From Cricetomys ansorgei (Eukaryota; Chordata; Mammalia; Rodentia; Nesomyidae): a DNA stretch of 64,000 nucleotides. The position numbers were made by a program, and so were the translations under genes. The stretch is taken from contig JAMJFZ010002500.1 of the NCBI GenBank assembly GCA_026225945.1, positions 1,524,501 through 1,588,500 on the forward strand, read 5' to 3'. This document shows positions 13,888 through 26,612 of the stretch, one piece after another; positions within the stretch are counted from its first letter, which is position 1, and each line of letters begins with the position of its first letter. The notes beneath the pieces are model-generated. The model had not been told where the DNA came from. It searched no databases and saw only the letters and a list, made by a program, of their open reading frames with translations.

Positions 13888-14070
13888 AGTAGCTTCTCAT
13901 AACCCAAGCTAGTCTCGACTGGCTGTGTAGCTGCGTATCCCCTCAAACTTCCGATCCTCCTGCCTCTACCTCCAGGGTGCTGGGATTATGTTGCCATGCC
14001 TGGTTAAGGTCACAGTAGGAACTAAACTCAGGGCTTTGAGCCTGATAGCTGAACTACATTCCCAGTTCTT
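13888..14070 (-). mobile_element. B4 SINE
   Basis: cctgcctctacctccagggt, gctgggattatgttgccatg, aactaaactcagggctttg and gaactacattcccagttc show the antisense B1+ID structure of B4. Confidence 0.7.
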
Positions 14071-15467
14071 GTTTTTTTTCTTTTAAAATAAAATTTAATA
14101 AAAATAGAACATAAATAAATTCAACCAATAGATGCAATGATAAAACTCAATGCACATTTTTACCCAGCAGTGTGCTGGACATGACCAACAACTGGCTTAT
14201 AAGAATTGTCAGTTCTTAGAAATCTTTTAAGTTTAAAGTTCATAGTTCATATGTCCATATGTTCAAACTTCATAAGTCATGGGCACCTTGAAATAAGATG
14301 TTGTAGTGTGGAGTACACTCAGCATGGAAGCTGGACATGCTACATGTTAAGGCTTTCTTTTCCCCTGATAGCCAGCTTGCCAGCCCAGTAGTGTCTTTGG
14401 AGAATGATGTCTCATGAAGTTTCCTGGGATCTTTCCATACTAATACAGATAGGCGGCTTTCACTGTTCAGTTATTATTTAGCGTGCGGCTGCATGACTAC
14501 ACTACAGTTTACGTCACGGGTGACTAAATGATAGGTGTCCTTGCTTACATTTTTTTTTCCTGAAAAAGACTCTGAAGCATGGGTTTGGGTACAAACAATA
14601 CTTTTTTTTTTTTTTTTTAAAGCAGGTGAACCCAGAAAGCATAAGTCAGACAGTAAACATACCGAGCTAAGGATGTTTGCTTCTTTAAGTCAGGATCCAG
14701 ATAAAGCCTTCACAGCTGATGAGCTTATTCATATTCTCGATTTTTCAATTTGCTTCCATTTGTCACTTTTTTATGGGATTTTTTTTTTTGCAGAAACAGG
14801 GCCAACAGGGTCGTTTTCCCTACTGGCTGTGACTCTCCACCAAATCATTGAACATACTCTTTGCTCATGTAGCGTGCTGTACAGACATCTCCTATCTGTG
14901 GTTTTACTTCCCATGTTTTGTTACCCTTGGAACTGTGGTCTGAAAGTATTAAGTGGAAAATTCAAGTAATAAACAATTCAGAGGTTGGGCGCCACTCTGA
15001 GAAACTTGATGGAATGTCACAGCACCCTAGTCTTTCCCAAGTCCGAAGCGTCCCTTGGTACAGTGGGTCCATCCTGTGGATGCTGCTGACTTGTTGGTAG
15101 CTGTCCAAGTTATCGGATTGATTGGTAGAGGGCCACAGAGCTTGTCTTCAACTGACCCTATTTCATTTAATAGTTGTCCCTAAAGGATGCTGGCTGTAGA
15201 CATACCAAAGAAGAGCTGAAAATGCTGGATGTAACACGGATAAGTCCGCACAGGAAGAAGAAGCAGATACAGCACTTGGTGCTGTCTCTGGTTTCAGGCA
15301 CTCACTTTGAGCGTAATAGCACATGGAGGGTCACTACTCTAATTCATGTAAATTACTCTTAGATCTAAAGGTAGAAATTTATTTCAGTTTAACAACAGTA
15401 AATACTGATAGATACTTACTATGAAGTTTTATTTATTATTATATCACCATTTTATGATAAAAATTGT
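14071..15467. other. Intergenic, nothing recognised
   Basis: The 144-codon frame at 14535-14969 contains two poly-Phe runs from poly-T tracts and no known domain; it is treated as chance. Confidence 0.55.
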
Positions 15468-16165
15468 ATTATGTTTTATTGAATAAGTTTTCATGCAGTA
15501 TATTCTGATCACATTTTCCCCTGCCTCCAGTTCTTCCTAGATCCGCGTGCTGCCTCCCTACCCACCCAACTTCGTGTTACTTTTCTCTCTTTCTTTAAAA
15601 GAAGCAAAACTAAAACCAAATAAAAAGCAAAGCAAAACAAAACAGGAACCCAAGAAGTACAAATATTAAACATAAAAATGGAAATCAAAATAAATAAGCA
15701 AAAGACAAATAAGACAAAGAATGCCCAAAGAAAGCAAGATGAGACAAAAATACTGCTGTGTTTGTTCTCTGTCGGCCATCTGCCCGAGGCACGGGCCTGC
15801 CCTGTGGTGTGGTTGATATACCCAGTGACCCCATTCGAGAAAACAGACTTTTTCTTTGCCAGTGTGTATCAGTTGCAGATAGTTCCTTGGCTGGAGATGG
15901 GAGCCCATGTCTATTTCCTCGCTGCAGTGCTGGGACCCTTTGCGGCTTGAACCTGTGCAGTCTGTGTGTGCTGCCAGTCTCTGTGATTTCATATGTGCAC
16001 CAGTTCCTTTTTGTCTGGAAGACACTGTTCCGTTGGTGTCGTCCATCACATCTGGCTCTTCTGATCATTCCGCCTCCTTTCCCTCATAGGTCCCTCAGCC
16101 CTAAAGGGAGGGTTTAATAAAGACACCCCTTGAGAGCTGCTTCCTTCAAAGTCTCTAACTCTCTG
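15468..16165 (-). mobile_element. L1 3' end (Lx-like), antisense
   Basis: The plus strand reads as the reverse complement of a rodent Lx-type L1 3' UTR: ttattgaataagttttcatgc, then an A-rich block with aaaacaaaacaggaaccc, ctgtcggccatctgcccgag, cagtctctgtgatttcatatg and cctcataggtccctcagccc. The overlapping frames of 90-127 codons are by-products. Confidence 0.75.
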
Positions 16166-16194
16166 CAGATTTTCAATTTATATTTAAATAAATA

Positions 16195-16800
16195 TTGAAT
16201 TGATATTACAGAGAGCTCACGTATGCCTGCTGTATCCCTCCTACTGATTTTATTATAGGTGGCCAATCTGTCATAATTAATGAACTGATAATGAGTCCAT
16301 ACACTGTCAAATCTTGGTTTACCAGATTTCTTTAGTTTCCCCCCAGTGTCTTTTTGCTATAGAGCCATATTCAGGTACCATATTGTGTTTAGTCCTCGGT
16401 CTCCTTAGTCTCCTGCTGGTTGTTTCTCTGACCTTCCTTGCTCTTGCTGACCTGGACAGTTTGGAGCATGGTTAGGTATATCACAGGATGCTCTTTTATT
16501 AGAGCCTGCCTGATGGTTTCCTCTTGTTTTTTTTTTTTTCTCCTTGGGAAGATCTCAGAGCCCAAGCAAGCACTGTTTCATTATCAAGGGCATAGATTTC
16601 CAGTGTGATTCATGAATGCAGATTTTGACCTTAATCACTAGCTGAGGTAGTGTTTCTCAGGCTTCTCTACTCCAGTTATTCTGCTTGCACATGGGTCAGG
16701 AACATTCCCAATTCTTACAGACTCCCTCTTCTTGAGGGTTGATGGAAGTTATTTGGAACCCTGTATAATCTATTCTTAACATTAACTCAATACAGACCGT
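16195..16800 (+). mobile_element. Ancient L1M 3'-UTR relic
   Basis: Diverged sense-strand L1M tail: accatattgtgtttagtcc, ctccttagtctcctgctgg, ctgaggtagtgtttctcagg and cttcttgagggttgatggaag. The order of blocks follows mammalian-wide L1M 3' ends as I remember them. Confidence 0.6.
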
Positions 16801-17907
16801 AGATATGTATACTTTGGATTCGAATTCAATACTGTTTTTGCTTCTCAGCCTTGGCTAGTGGGAATATTGTCAGCTGACCAGGTGCTCCTTTGTTATTCTC
16901 TGTCAATGTACAGGCAATGTTTTTCTTTTACTTTTAGGAGAAGTTCCATAATTTCTAACATCCATTGATCTTCAGGGATAAAAATTTATTCTATCTACCC
17001 AGAGTAATTGGGAGGGAAGGATTACATTTTATGACAGGATGTATATAACAACCTTCTCCCATCATGGGCAGCATCGCCTGACGTCTCATAGCACGTGGAC
17101 AGCAGTCTGCTCCTTTCCCTTGCAAAGCTTCCCTTCAATTATTGTTCGTTGAAGCGTCTAGTTTTTGGCTTTGCTCTAACTTTCTCAACCAGGGCTAAAT
17201 TTAAGAAAACACATGACACACTTTTCTGTTCTATAACTGCCTCAGTGAGGATGTGTCCCTGTGATGTCTTGGCTTCTGGGTGCGTGCACTTGCTTGTGTG
17301 CATATGCATGCGTGCACGCCTGTGCATATGTGTGTGTTGGGACCGGACCTGATTTGCTGCCTGTACAAGGCCTTGCAGCCTAGACTTGGCCAGGTAAGAC
17401 AGCCACACGCACTTATTACCTTTCTCTAAGCTTTCCCACTTCCCTTTTATCTGCTCTCTTAGGGCTTTTCTGCTTTCTTTTTGGACTTTAGCCATACACT
17501 TAAAAGTATGCTTTCATGTTTTTTCCTAAGATTTCTAAATATTTTATATTTTAGAGTTTTTAGTCTTATACTGCCAGAAATGAAAGCACTGGTCTTCATT
17601 TTATAATTCACTGCTTTATTTTGAGAAATTAAAAATCCCTACAAAGCATTATTTCAAATATATCCTATCTTCCACCCAGAATTGGGTATTCTTAATTTTT
17701 TTCCATGAATATTTACACACCCATAGACTGCTCTAGAAACTTGAGATAAATCAGCAAAGAAAATAAAAACCCCTGCTCTCCCATAAGCTTACATTCCAGA
17801 GGTGGAAATAAACATAAAATGCAATTACATCACTTGTCTATAGAACAGGACAAGTGCGCTAGAAAAATGTAATGAGAGCAGCATTGAGGAATCAGGAGTG
17901 AGGGAAG

Positions 17908-18066
17908 AGGCCTGGTGCGGCGCACACCCTTAATCCCAGCACTCAGGAGGCAGAGGCAGGAGAATCTCTGTGAGTTTGAGGTCAGCCTGGTTTACAGAGC
18001 AAGTTCCAAGCCATCCAGGGCTACATAGAGAGTTTTTCCCCCTAAAAACAAAACAAACAAAACAGA
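17908..18066 (+). mobile_element. B1 SINE
   Basis: taatcccagcactcaggagg, cagaggcaggagaatctctg and agggctacatagagag followed by an A-rich tail. Confidence 0.9.
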
Positions 18067-18109
18067 ATATACACAACAACATTTAGCAAAGAAGATTGAC
18101 TTTTTTCCC

Positions 18110-18480
18110 TTTAAAATAAAGTAGTTGTTTATTAACAGAATTATTAACAGGCATTAACAGACTACCACAGACAGGGTAATTTATAACACAGAGAAGGTTT
18201 TGGCCCACAGTTCTGGAAGCTGAGAAGTCCAGCATGACAAGGCTGCATTTGGCGGGTACCTTTGTCCTGCATGGAAACACTGTGGAGGCTGTTGTATGGC
18301 GATCCAGTATACAAGGGTAGGAGCCAGGAAACAAAAGGGACAGAGGTCACTCTTCTAGAAAGACCACTCCCGTGGTAACCAACCACTCCCTCAGTAGCAG
18401 CATCTATCCATTCATGAGGACGGACCCTCATGATCTATCCCTCCAAACACCCTCGAGATTGTGACACTAACTTTGATCAC
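18110..18480 (-). mobile_element. Old interspersed repeat, unclassified
   Basis: gactaccacagacagggtaa, cccacagttctggaagctga, gaagtccagcatgacaaggc, atccattcatgaggacgg and accctcatgatctatccctc form a pattern found many times in mammalian genomes. I cannot assign the family. Orientation is uncertain. Confidence 0.5.
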
Positions 18481-21400
18481 TTAACTGATGAGGTGGCTGT
18501 CAGATTTCTAGAACAACAAAGTATCCCATTCCTTCTCTTTGGAATTGATACTTTAAGGCTATGAAAATATCCTTTCCTTCATGTTTTCATTGACTGGTTT
18601 CATTCTTTTTCTTATAGTTTATTTGTCTGTGAAGGAATATTCCTCAGATCAAAATAAGTAGGATCCAGCATCAGTTCTATTTCTGTTGCTTCTCTTTTAA
18701 AACGTAATTTCTGAAAAGTATTTATGAAAATAAGCAGAAAGTATCAGAAAAAATTTTTTTCTTGCAAGCACTTGAACTACTGAGTTGGATGGCCAGAAAG
18801 AAAAAGTTTTATACAAACATATTTGTTTGATTCTTTTCTAGTTATTTGCCTTCAATCACAAATTCTCCATCATAAAAGTTATATATAGCACTTTTAAATT
18901 TGATTGGGCTCTCCTTTTATTTGGTGAAAACAAATAAAAACATGTGATAAGCCAACAGATTTGTTTTCTAGTTTTAATTTTCTCTGAATTGTGCAAAAAT
19001 GCTTGATTAAGACCCATTGCAGACCCTGCATTTTATTATTGTCTGGTAAGAGGTACTTGTTTATCCCTATATACGTAGGAACAATTAGGAACCTTCAGAT
19101 CACCTTTGTTAATACTAAGATTTTTGATAACACACCTTTATTATGTACTTAAGGACAGCTAAAATCCTCTAGCCATTTAAACTCAACGCATGGAAATCAG
19201 CCACCGCATAACTTGGTGATGGACTACTAATTATACCAGGACGACTGCCCTGGGCAAGTGAAGGCATGTGTTTATCGTGTCTAATGAGCAAAGCTGCTAT
19301 CATTGTCAACCCAATCAGCCAAATCAACTTCTCTTTTTGTCAGAAAAAGTCTGACTCTGACTTCATATTCAATCCAAATAAACACGCTATTATGCATCCC
19401 CATGACAACCGTCTCGTTTCTGGATGCCAGTAGCTAGCTGGGGATTAAATGATTTCATCTCCTCACGTGTCAGTGTAAAAAGACGCCGACTTAAACCCCT
19501 GATTTTACAGTTTAAATGACAACATCCAGTACTCCCTACAAGTCAGAATGCTACGTTTTTTTTGTAACAAAAAATATATCAATCAAATCATACCTTCTAG
19601 CACAAGTTTGAAAGTACAAATAAGAGGAATAAAACTTCAGCTGGGCACAGTCATTGTAATAATCAGGACTGATTACATAACTTGTGAAATGCAGAGCAAA
19701 GTGAGAACGTTGGGCCTCTTTTAAAAATTGTAATTTTCTAAGAACAGAGCTCTGTGTCTGACTGTTCACCCGCGAAGTTGGCCTGGGAATGATTTTAACT
19801 GTAGAGAGCTGTATCTCATTCCTAGTACAAGGTAAATCAGTAATAAAAAGAGCCTTACAAGCTAAAGAGATAACACCATCAATGTATTATTTGCACGAAT
19901 TTTCTTTTTTACACTTGTGGATGTAACTTAACTGAAGATGATGACCAGCATCTGTGGATTTTATACTTATAATGCAGTCTTTACCTGGGATGGTCTTTTC
20001 TGTAACCGGTCAGCACTTGGTCAGTGTGTCTGTTCCCTCATATTCGAAGAGTGGATGATGTTGCTTGCTCTCAGATTATAAGGGTTAACCGAGACTGCGC
20101 CTAGAGTTAGCACTTAGTGAACGCTACTGACCCGTTTGCTAGTGTTGCCTTCACTGTTATTCGGCCATGTTACTTGCAGTATATATTAATGTACTGCTAG
20201 GCTAGGGCGTGTACCGAATTGTCACGCAGACTCGACGTGTCCACAGCGCACCAGGTAAAGTATTTTTGACATTCATGTGTTCATTTTATTTCCACCAGAA
20301 AAAATTGAAACTAGTAATACTACCTCTTACGAGGCTCTTCAGTCAATCCTGATGGTTGAGTTTAAATGCTAAGCTTACTGATAATTTTGCCAGTGCTTTT
20401 AGTTTTCCTCAAAAGGAATTAATTGACTTAATTTTAGAAACCAAATGTTCTGTAAATAAATCACTACACGCTGCATGAAAGATTCTTCCCATGCTATTGT
20501 TTGTGTTTTGTGGTGAAGAGCACAAGGCAGAACAGAATGGTTGTTAGTGGAAGGGAAAGCGTGCTCTCTGTGAGACTTACTATGCTTTGCATCAGTTTTT
20601 CTTTTTTTCAGTTATACTTTGGTGGACCTTGGAACTCTGATTAAAAAATTCCATTGTGTTTTCTCAGTGCTTGGCTCAGGGCGAACTCACCCTCCACCCG
20701 TCCTGCAGCCTCAGTTTGTCCTGGTGTCTGTTTCCTGCAGCACCATTTTCCTTCACTAGACTCACAGCAACAGGCTGGCAAATCTCACACATATTTAACC
20801 CCATTTAACAAAAAGTGATACTTTCCATTTTTGAAAGTGAAATCAAATCTGTACAAAATATATCGGAATTAATTGACGAGGTTAAGAAACAGAGTTTCAC
20901 AAATCAGGTGCTTGTGACAACAGACACGGTCACTGTGGCCACTGGATTCTGAAGTCAAGGTTTCCACCGTGCTGTGCTCCACATCAAACCTATAGGGGAA
21001 TCTTCCCTTGCATCCTTCTAGCCTTTGGTGTCTTGCTGGCAAGCTTTGGCATTTGAGAGCTTGCAGTGACATCACACTAACCAGTTCCTTTGTGGAAACA
21101 GCTGTCCTCACAGTTTTTTTCCTCCCTCACACATCTGTCTTCTAAAGGGGACACTGAATTGGGGCCACCCTGCCATACTACAGCTGCATCTTCACTAAAT
21201 ACATCCACACAGACTTTATTTCCCAATAAGCTCGGATTCTGAGGAACTGGCATTAGAATAATAAATAAATAAACACACACACATACATATACATGCATTT
21301 ACGCTATTATATTAAATATGTGAGCATAATTCATCTCATCTAAACATTAAAGTTAAAAATTGTATTTTAAAAGGTGAAATTTTACTACTTATATTTAAGA

Positions 21401-21804
21401 GTATTAAATTATTCAGATATTAGAAACATCTGTACCATAAAACTTTTTATTATAACTAAGTAAACATAAGAATTTTGTTGATGAATAATTAATTTTATAT
21501 GCTCAAGGAACACATCTTACTACTTAAATTTGTTCTTCCAAAGACAATTATAAAAACCACTAAGAAATAAATGATGGGAAGAAACTTGTGATATAGATTA
21601 CTAAAATCAACAATGTCTAAATTAAAATGATGTGGATGAATGTGATTATTGATTTTTATATCAAATTATAAAAAATTGGATAATATATAAAACATGTTAT
21701 TTCTTATTTAATAGTTCAGGGCAATGTAAGGCTGAAATTGTATGAAACAAGAAGTACCATGAAATTTTTGAAAATGTGTGGGGTACATAAACCAGAAGCT
21801 TGTA
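18481..21804. other. Intergenic, AT-rich, nothing recognised
   Basis: No frame above about 80 codons is convincing. No repeat is assigned with confidence, and a weak MIR-like trace lies around 20030-20150. Confidence 0.5.
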
Positions 21805-21925
21805 TTAACAACTGGGTGGGCAGATGCATTCCTGTAATCCCAGCATTGGGGACACCAAAGCAGGAGGATCACAAAGGCTATCCTGGGCTAGATGGTGGGA
21901 TTCTGTCTTTAAAAGGAAATAAAGA
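21805..21925 (+). mobile_element. B1-like SINE, diverged
   Basis: cctgtaatcccagcattggg, agcaggaggatcacaaagg and ctatcctgggctagatgg. Confidence 0.6.
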
Positions 21926-23797
21926 ATCATATATTACTATCAGGAGTGATTCTAGTAACTCCACTAGATACTACATTTCCATTTTATGCATTTGAAGAGA
22001 AAGCCATATTCTCTAAAAGCTTCAGTCTGAAAGCAATATAGGAATATACTTTTCTTATGTAGAATGGAGAGAGTTATTGTGAAATAGGAGGTAAGAACGA
22101 ACAGCTTTGAGATGGCTCAACAGCCGATGTGTACGTAGGTGGCTCCGTCCCATGGGACATGAGGAGCCAGAGATCCCTTGGAAATCCGTGTGTGTTTCTG
22201 GTTGGCTAACCTAAATCAATGCCTAACCTTAGAGTTACTAGTCAGCTGCCTGTGAGGGTCATTTTGCTGTGTGGGCAGTCTGCGCTGGGGGGAAAAGCTC
22301 TTTGAGGGCAGGTCTCGGGCAGCTTTCCTCTGGCCTTCACAGTAGCCAGTGACGGCAGTAGGCGGCAGGGCCTTTGGTGGACAGGACTCCCCAGCCTTTG
22401 AGTAGAGCTGGCGGTGTAGCTTCTGAGAGCTGGCGGTGTAGCTTCTGATCTGGCTTAGATAGGGAACTCCCCCAGTTCTCGATACCAGGCAGCGGTGCAG
22501 CTCTTGGCCCGAGATCTGACTCCCTTGGTCCTAAAGACTGGACAGCCCTCAGTAACTTCTCTCCTGGTGACCAGGGCCTGCAGCTTTTCTTCTTTGGCTC
22601 CCTACAGCCTTTTATACTTCTCCAGCTTCTGCTCTTCTTTCCCTTATTATATCTCCTAAAAAAAAAAAAAACAAGACAAAAAACCCCCCAAAAAAACCCA
22701 AACCAAAAGAAAACTAGCCTTCCTCTTCCTGCTTTGGCTGCCCTCCTGATGTTGAGCTCTTCCCTTCCCCGCTGTCTCAGCCAGCTGTCCTGCTGCACGC
22801 ACAGGTCCTCTGGCTGCTTTACTCCATTCACACCATCGCTGAACTGCTTCTTTCAACAACACTTGTAAAAGTGTGCAGGACAAGACCACCAGGGAGAAGG
22901 CTGTTGCTGGGTTTAGTGTTGCATTGTGGGGGAAGGCAGCGTAGGAGAATTTCCCAGCCAACCAACCAAATGAGCCCAAGCAGACTTTGAGGAGGAATGC
23001 TTGGACCAGTCATGGCCCTCTGTTTTAGACCGATATTGGCAGATTTCAGCATTGCTTCTCAGGGTCAGCCTCTGCCACTATAGTTGGTGTTGTTTGCCAT
23101 TCACAGCCTTACTTCCTTAGTGAAAAGAGTCATGGCAATCTCTCTTCTAGCCGCCGAGGGAAATGCATCCTCCTGGCCTATGTGCAAAAGACTGCAAGTC
23201 CATTTAGAAGATGTAATAGCAGAAAGCCTGGAGCAAACAATTTCGAACAACCCTAGCTGACGGTACTTTCAGGAGCCAGGGGAAAACAGCTGTAATCTTT
23301 GCATCATTTTCTCAAGGCATCCACAGAGTGTTCACAATGGCTGATGCTGGCAGAAGGGTAGTCTGGCTGACTGTTTGACTAATAGTTCTTTTGCTCAAGG
23401 CAGTCAGGGCAGCAAGAGGATTGTCCAACAGATGCTAACTAGCAAGTCCGATCGTCCACCCCTCAATGTCTGTGATTATTTGCCAGAAAAGAAACATTAG
23501 AAGGAGTGCTCTTAGCAAGAACTTAAAGAATGTATCATTAACACCAATAGCAATTTTGCAGCTTTTAATAGTGTTCAGTACTGGCGCAGGGCCCCAGGGA
23601 GAAATGGATCCTTATCTTGTTCATTAGAATCCAAAGATCTGGGTAATGCAGTTTTTGGCTTATCCGATATGATAAACTAGGGAGCCAAAGCAGAAGGGAA
23701 GGTCAATCGTAACTGAATGGAGGACTTCCACAGAAATGACGGCAGAGTTGCCCTGCACTTTACAGTGAACAAACTCAGCATCTGTCTGTGTATCACA

Positions 23798-23799
<2 letters not shown>
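21926..23799. other. Intergenic, nothing recognised
   Basis: Contains an A/C-rich tract at 22658-22712 and the small 22-bp duplication. The 164-codon minus-strand frame at 22337-22831 spans that tract and shows no domain. Confidence 0.5.
22404..22447. repeat. 22-bp tandem duplication
   Basis: agagctggcggtgtagcttc begins at 22404 and again at 22426. Two near-perfect units. Confidence 0.85.

Positions 23800-23835
<36 letters not shown>
23800..23835. repeat. (GT)n microsatellite
   Basis: Eighteen GT units about 150 bp upstream of the first IAP-like LTR. Confidence 0.95.
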
Positions 23836-23836
<1 letters not shown>

Positions 23837-23985
23837 TGGTGTCTGATGTTTACCTTTATGTTTCCTGAATGTCTTGGAAACTAGAGTAGCTGGTCCATAT
23901 ATAGGTGGCAGGATGCAACCTCTAACCAGAGGTTAGACCTGTAGGTGAGCACAGGGCTAACACAACCTTTTAGGGAAAGACACTC

Positions 23986-24325
23986 TGTTGGGAGCCGAGT
24001 TGAAACGCCATTACAAGATGGCGCCGGTTTCCTGCTTCCAGGTTCTTCTTGCTCGCATTTGGAGTAATTGCTTGCATTTGGAGTAAACAAGTTACAGCGC
24101 AGGCGCAGGAGAGCAGTCCTTGCCACCTCCCTCCATGCTAATGAGGGTCTGGACGAGTATCCAATCATTGACGGTCACGTAGCCCTATGCTCTATATAAG
24201 CAGGGTGCTTTTTGCAATCAGAGTCTTCGCTCTCAACACTTAATTGAACGGCTGTCCTCAATAAAGCGTAAACCAGAAGAATCCTGTGTGCGGCGTCTTC
24301 CTTGCAGGCGAGGCGGGTGTCCACA
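23986..24325 (+). mobile_element. Solo IAP-like LTR (copy 1)
   Basis: 340-bp LTR starting tgttgggagccgag and ending gtccaca, flanked by a perfect 6-bp target duplication acactc (23980-23985 and 24326-24331), the size made by IAP-class (ERVK) integrases. It has a TATA-like ctatataag at about 24192-24200, AATAAA at 24260-24265 and gatggcgccgg near the 5' end. No internal gag or pol sequence lies next to it, so it is a solo LTR left by LTR-LTR recombination. The perfect TSD suggests a fairly young insertion. Confidence 0.9.
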
Positions 24326-24331
24326 ACACTC

Positions 24332-25184
24332 GTACAACTCTTTCTGGGAGGACATTCTCAGACTTCATCTGATTTGCCAGGTTAGTTATTTTTGTGTCCT
24401 TATGTCTAGTTCATTAATTTTTTTAGTACAATATAGCAATACCAGAGGTGAAGAAGTCTATGCATTCTCCTGGAAGGAGGGCAGCATGCGAATGGGTGAG
24501 GCTGGTGCAGTGCTTGGATCCAGGAAGATTCTGGAAGCGAGGTTACGACTCCCCATTCTTATATCCATGGCATGGTTGCATAGAGAGATGGCGATCTGGC
24601 CTAATATCAGTCATGTGATTGCTCTTCTGTTTATAAGTTTGAATTAGGCTTGCAGGTCCTTCAGTTTGAGAAGGACTGGAAGGTAGGGAGAGAGAACTGT
24701 TTTGAATCCTGGTTCAAGTTCTTCATAAGCAATAACATTTCAGATTTATGCTATATTGTACTAAGAAAATATCAACTGAGGATCCCTATGTGGTGTTTAT
24801 TCTATTATGGTGTTCTGCCATTCTGACATTTAAATTAGCGGGCTTTAGGCAAACAGCTATTTGTTGTAGAATTTTATGCACCTTTTTTTTTTTTAAAAAC
24901 ATAGTTTCTACGTCAGGATCTATCTTAAGTTTTTGTACAAGCAGTGTATGAAGGCTGCTGGGGAGAAAAGCTATCAGGGGTCTCACTCAGTTGCTGGACC
25001 CTGCTTGCTATAATACTGGCATCCCAGGTAAGATGTGCCCTTGGGTACAGCAGTGGCCTGGCTGTTAAGAGATAACCAATTACTTTCTGACTGAATTTGA
25101 TACCTGCTCCAAGAGGCCCTGGGTTGGGGCACGCTATTGTTGTTTTGCTATGTGGTCATGTTGTCAATTTCCATTGAAATAGTT
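24332..25184. other. Intergenic, nothing recognised
   Basis: Sequence downstream of the IAP-like LTR. The 119-codon frame starting inside the LTR at 24288 runs into it without recognisable content. Confidence 0.5.
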
Positions 25185-25226
25185 TATTACTATTACTATT
25201 ATTATTGTTGTTGTTATTATTATTAT

Positions 25227-25374
25227 TTTTTTTTAAAGACAGGATTTCTCTGTTGTAACTCTGGTTGTCCTAGAGTTACACTCTGAAGACCAGGCTGGCC
25301 TAGAACTCACAGAGATCTGCCTGCCTCTGTCTCCCAAGCACTGGGATTAAAGGCATGTGCTACCACTGCCCGAC
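25227..25374 (-). mobile_element. B1 SINE
   Basis: gacaggatttctctgttgta, agaccaggctggcctagaac, ctgcctctgtctcccaagc and attaaaggcatgtgctacc. A TTA/TTG microsatellite adjoins the T-tract side (25185-25230). Confidence 0.9.
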
Positions 25375-25902
25375 CTATCTAAATATTTTTATATACGTAG
25401 TTCTGTGCTGCTTTTAACCTTGGTTAGAGAAGCTTCTTTTTGAAGTGGGCAATGGTTAGTGCAGAGACTCATACCTGGGTAAAATCTCACGAATAAGTGG
25501 CTGTGAACGTTCAGCACCAAACAGGACAGCTATATCACCCTCACAAAACTCACGCAGATGAGGGGGCTTGAGAGAACGTGGGAGCCAGAGGGTGGGAAAA
25601 GGAGCTGTGAAGTGCTGTCTTCTGGACATGGCACGGCCATGGCACTCACGGGCCCACAGCAACTTGGTTGCCCTTATGAGAACCGCACAAGACTGGTCCA
25701 GTCAAGCTTCCAGTATATGGGTTGGGGCTCAGGGTTCCCCATTCTTATCTAAGGAGCTGTTGGCAGTTGATAGCTTTTGGGAGAGGAAGAATCAGTTTTA
25801 GGGCTGTGTGTATGGCCACTGGTAGGTTAAATATGCTCCAGCGAATGGCCCCACACCTCATACCCATATGTATACATGTGAATATTGACAGTACTAATTG
25901 GG

Positions 25903-25904
<2 letters not shown>

Positions 25905-25948
<44 letters not shown>

Positions 25949-26027
25949 TGTGTGTGTGTATTTGTGTATAAATATATATATATGTGTATACACACACGCA
26001 TATATACACACACACATATATTTATAT
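25905..26027. repeat. (AT)n/(TG)n/(CA)n compound microsatellite
   Basis: About 40 bp of AT repeats, then TG-rich, AT-rich and CA-rich blocks in a roughly palindromic order. Confidence 0.95.
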
Positions 26028-26513
26028 GGAATGAAGTTAAGAGAAGGACATCTGGGGAAGAATGTTAAGGGGAAGTTGGAGGGAGAAGTGGGGGTAGAAA
26101 TGTCCAAAATGCATTGCATACATATGAAAAATGAATAATGCCATAAAAAAACAGAAAATCTCCTATAATTGATCTTGTTGGATTTGAGATCTCTCTGTGA
26201 GAATTTCTCAATGCCAAATTTTCTGCACGGCATCACGTGTCATGAGGTGATCTCCTCCCATTCTTCAAAGCATGAAAAACATAAAAGGTATTACGAGAAA
26301 AATATGATTAGGGCATGCCACTCAAAATTTATGCGGTTTCAAAATCACTAGGTATCTTGTTATAAAAATCACAAATAAATTAAGTCATAGCAGCCAAATA
26401 CTGGATTTTGTCTTTAAAAGAAAGCTTATCATAAAAAACCCTCTTTAGTAGAAGTTGTATGGAGAAAGATTGAATGACAGAGATAAGACAAGTGTATCAG
26501 TAGGAGGGGAAAC

Positions 26514-26612
26514 GGGACCTGGGATGTGTCTCAGTGGTAGAGTGCTTGAACTTAGCCTAAGCAAGACCCCGGGACCTGAGTTCCACTAAGGCCAAACAAA
26601 ACAAAGACCCAA
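26514..26612 (+). mobile_element. ID-type SINE
   Basis: gggatgtgtctcagtggtag, agtgcttgaacttagcctaa and gggacctgagttccactaa followed by an A-rich tail. ID/BC1-type, alanine tRNA-derived. Confidence 0.75.

Noticed and set aside
14535..14969. 144-codon plus-strand frame
   Set aside because: Poly-Phe runs come from poly-T tracts and no domain is visible.
15666..16117. Clustered frames of 90-127 codons on both strands
   Set aside because: They lie in an antisense L1 3' UTR, which is non-coding.
22337..22831. 164-codon minus-strand frame
   Set aside because: Spans an A/C-rich low-complexity tract with no known domain or gene context.
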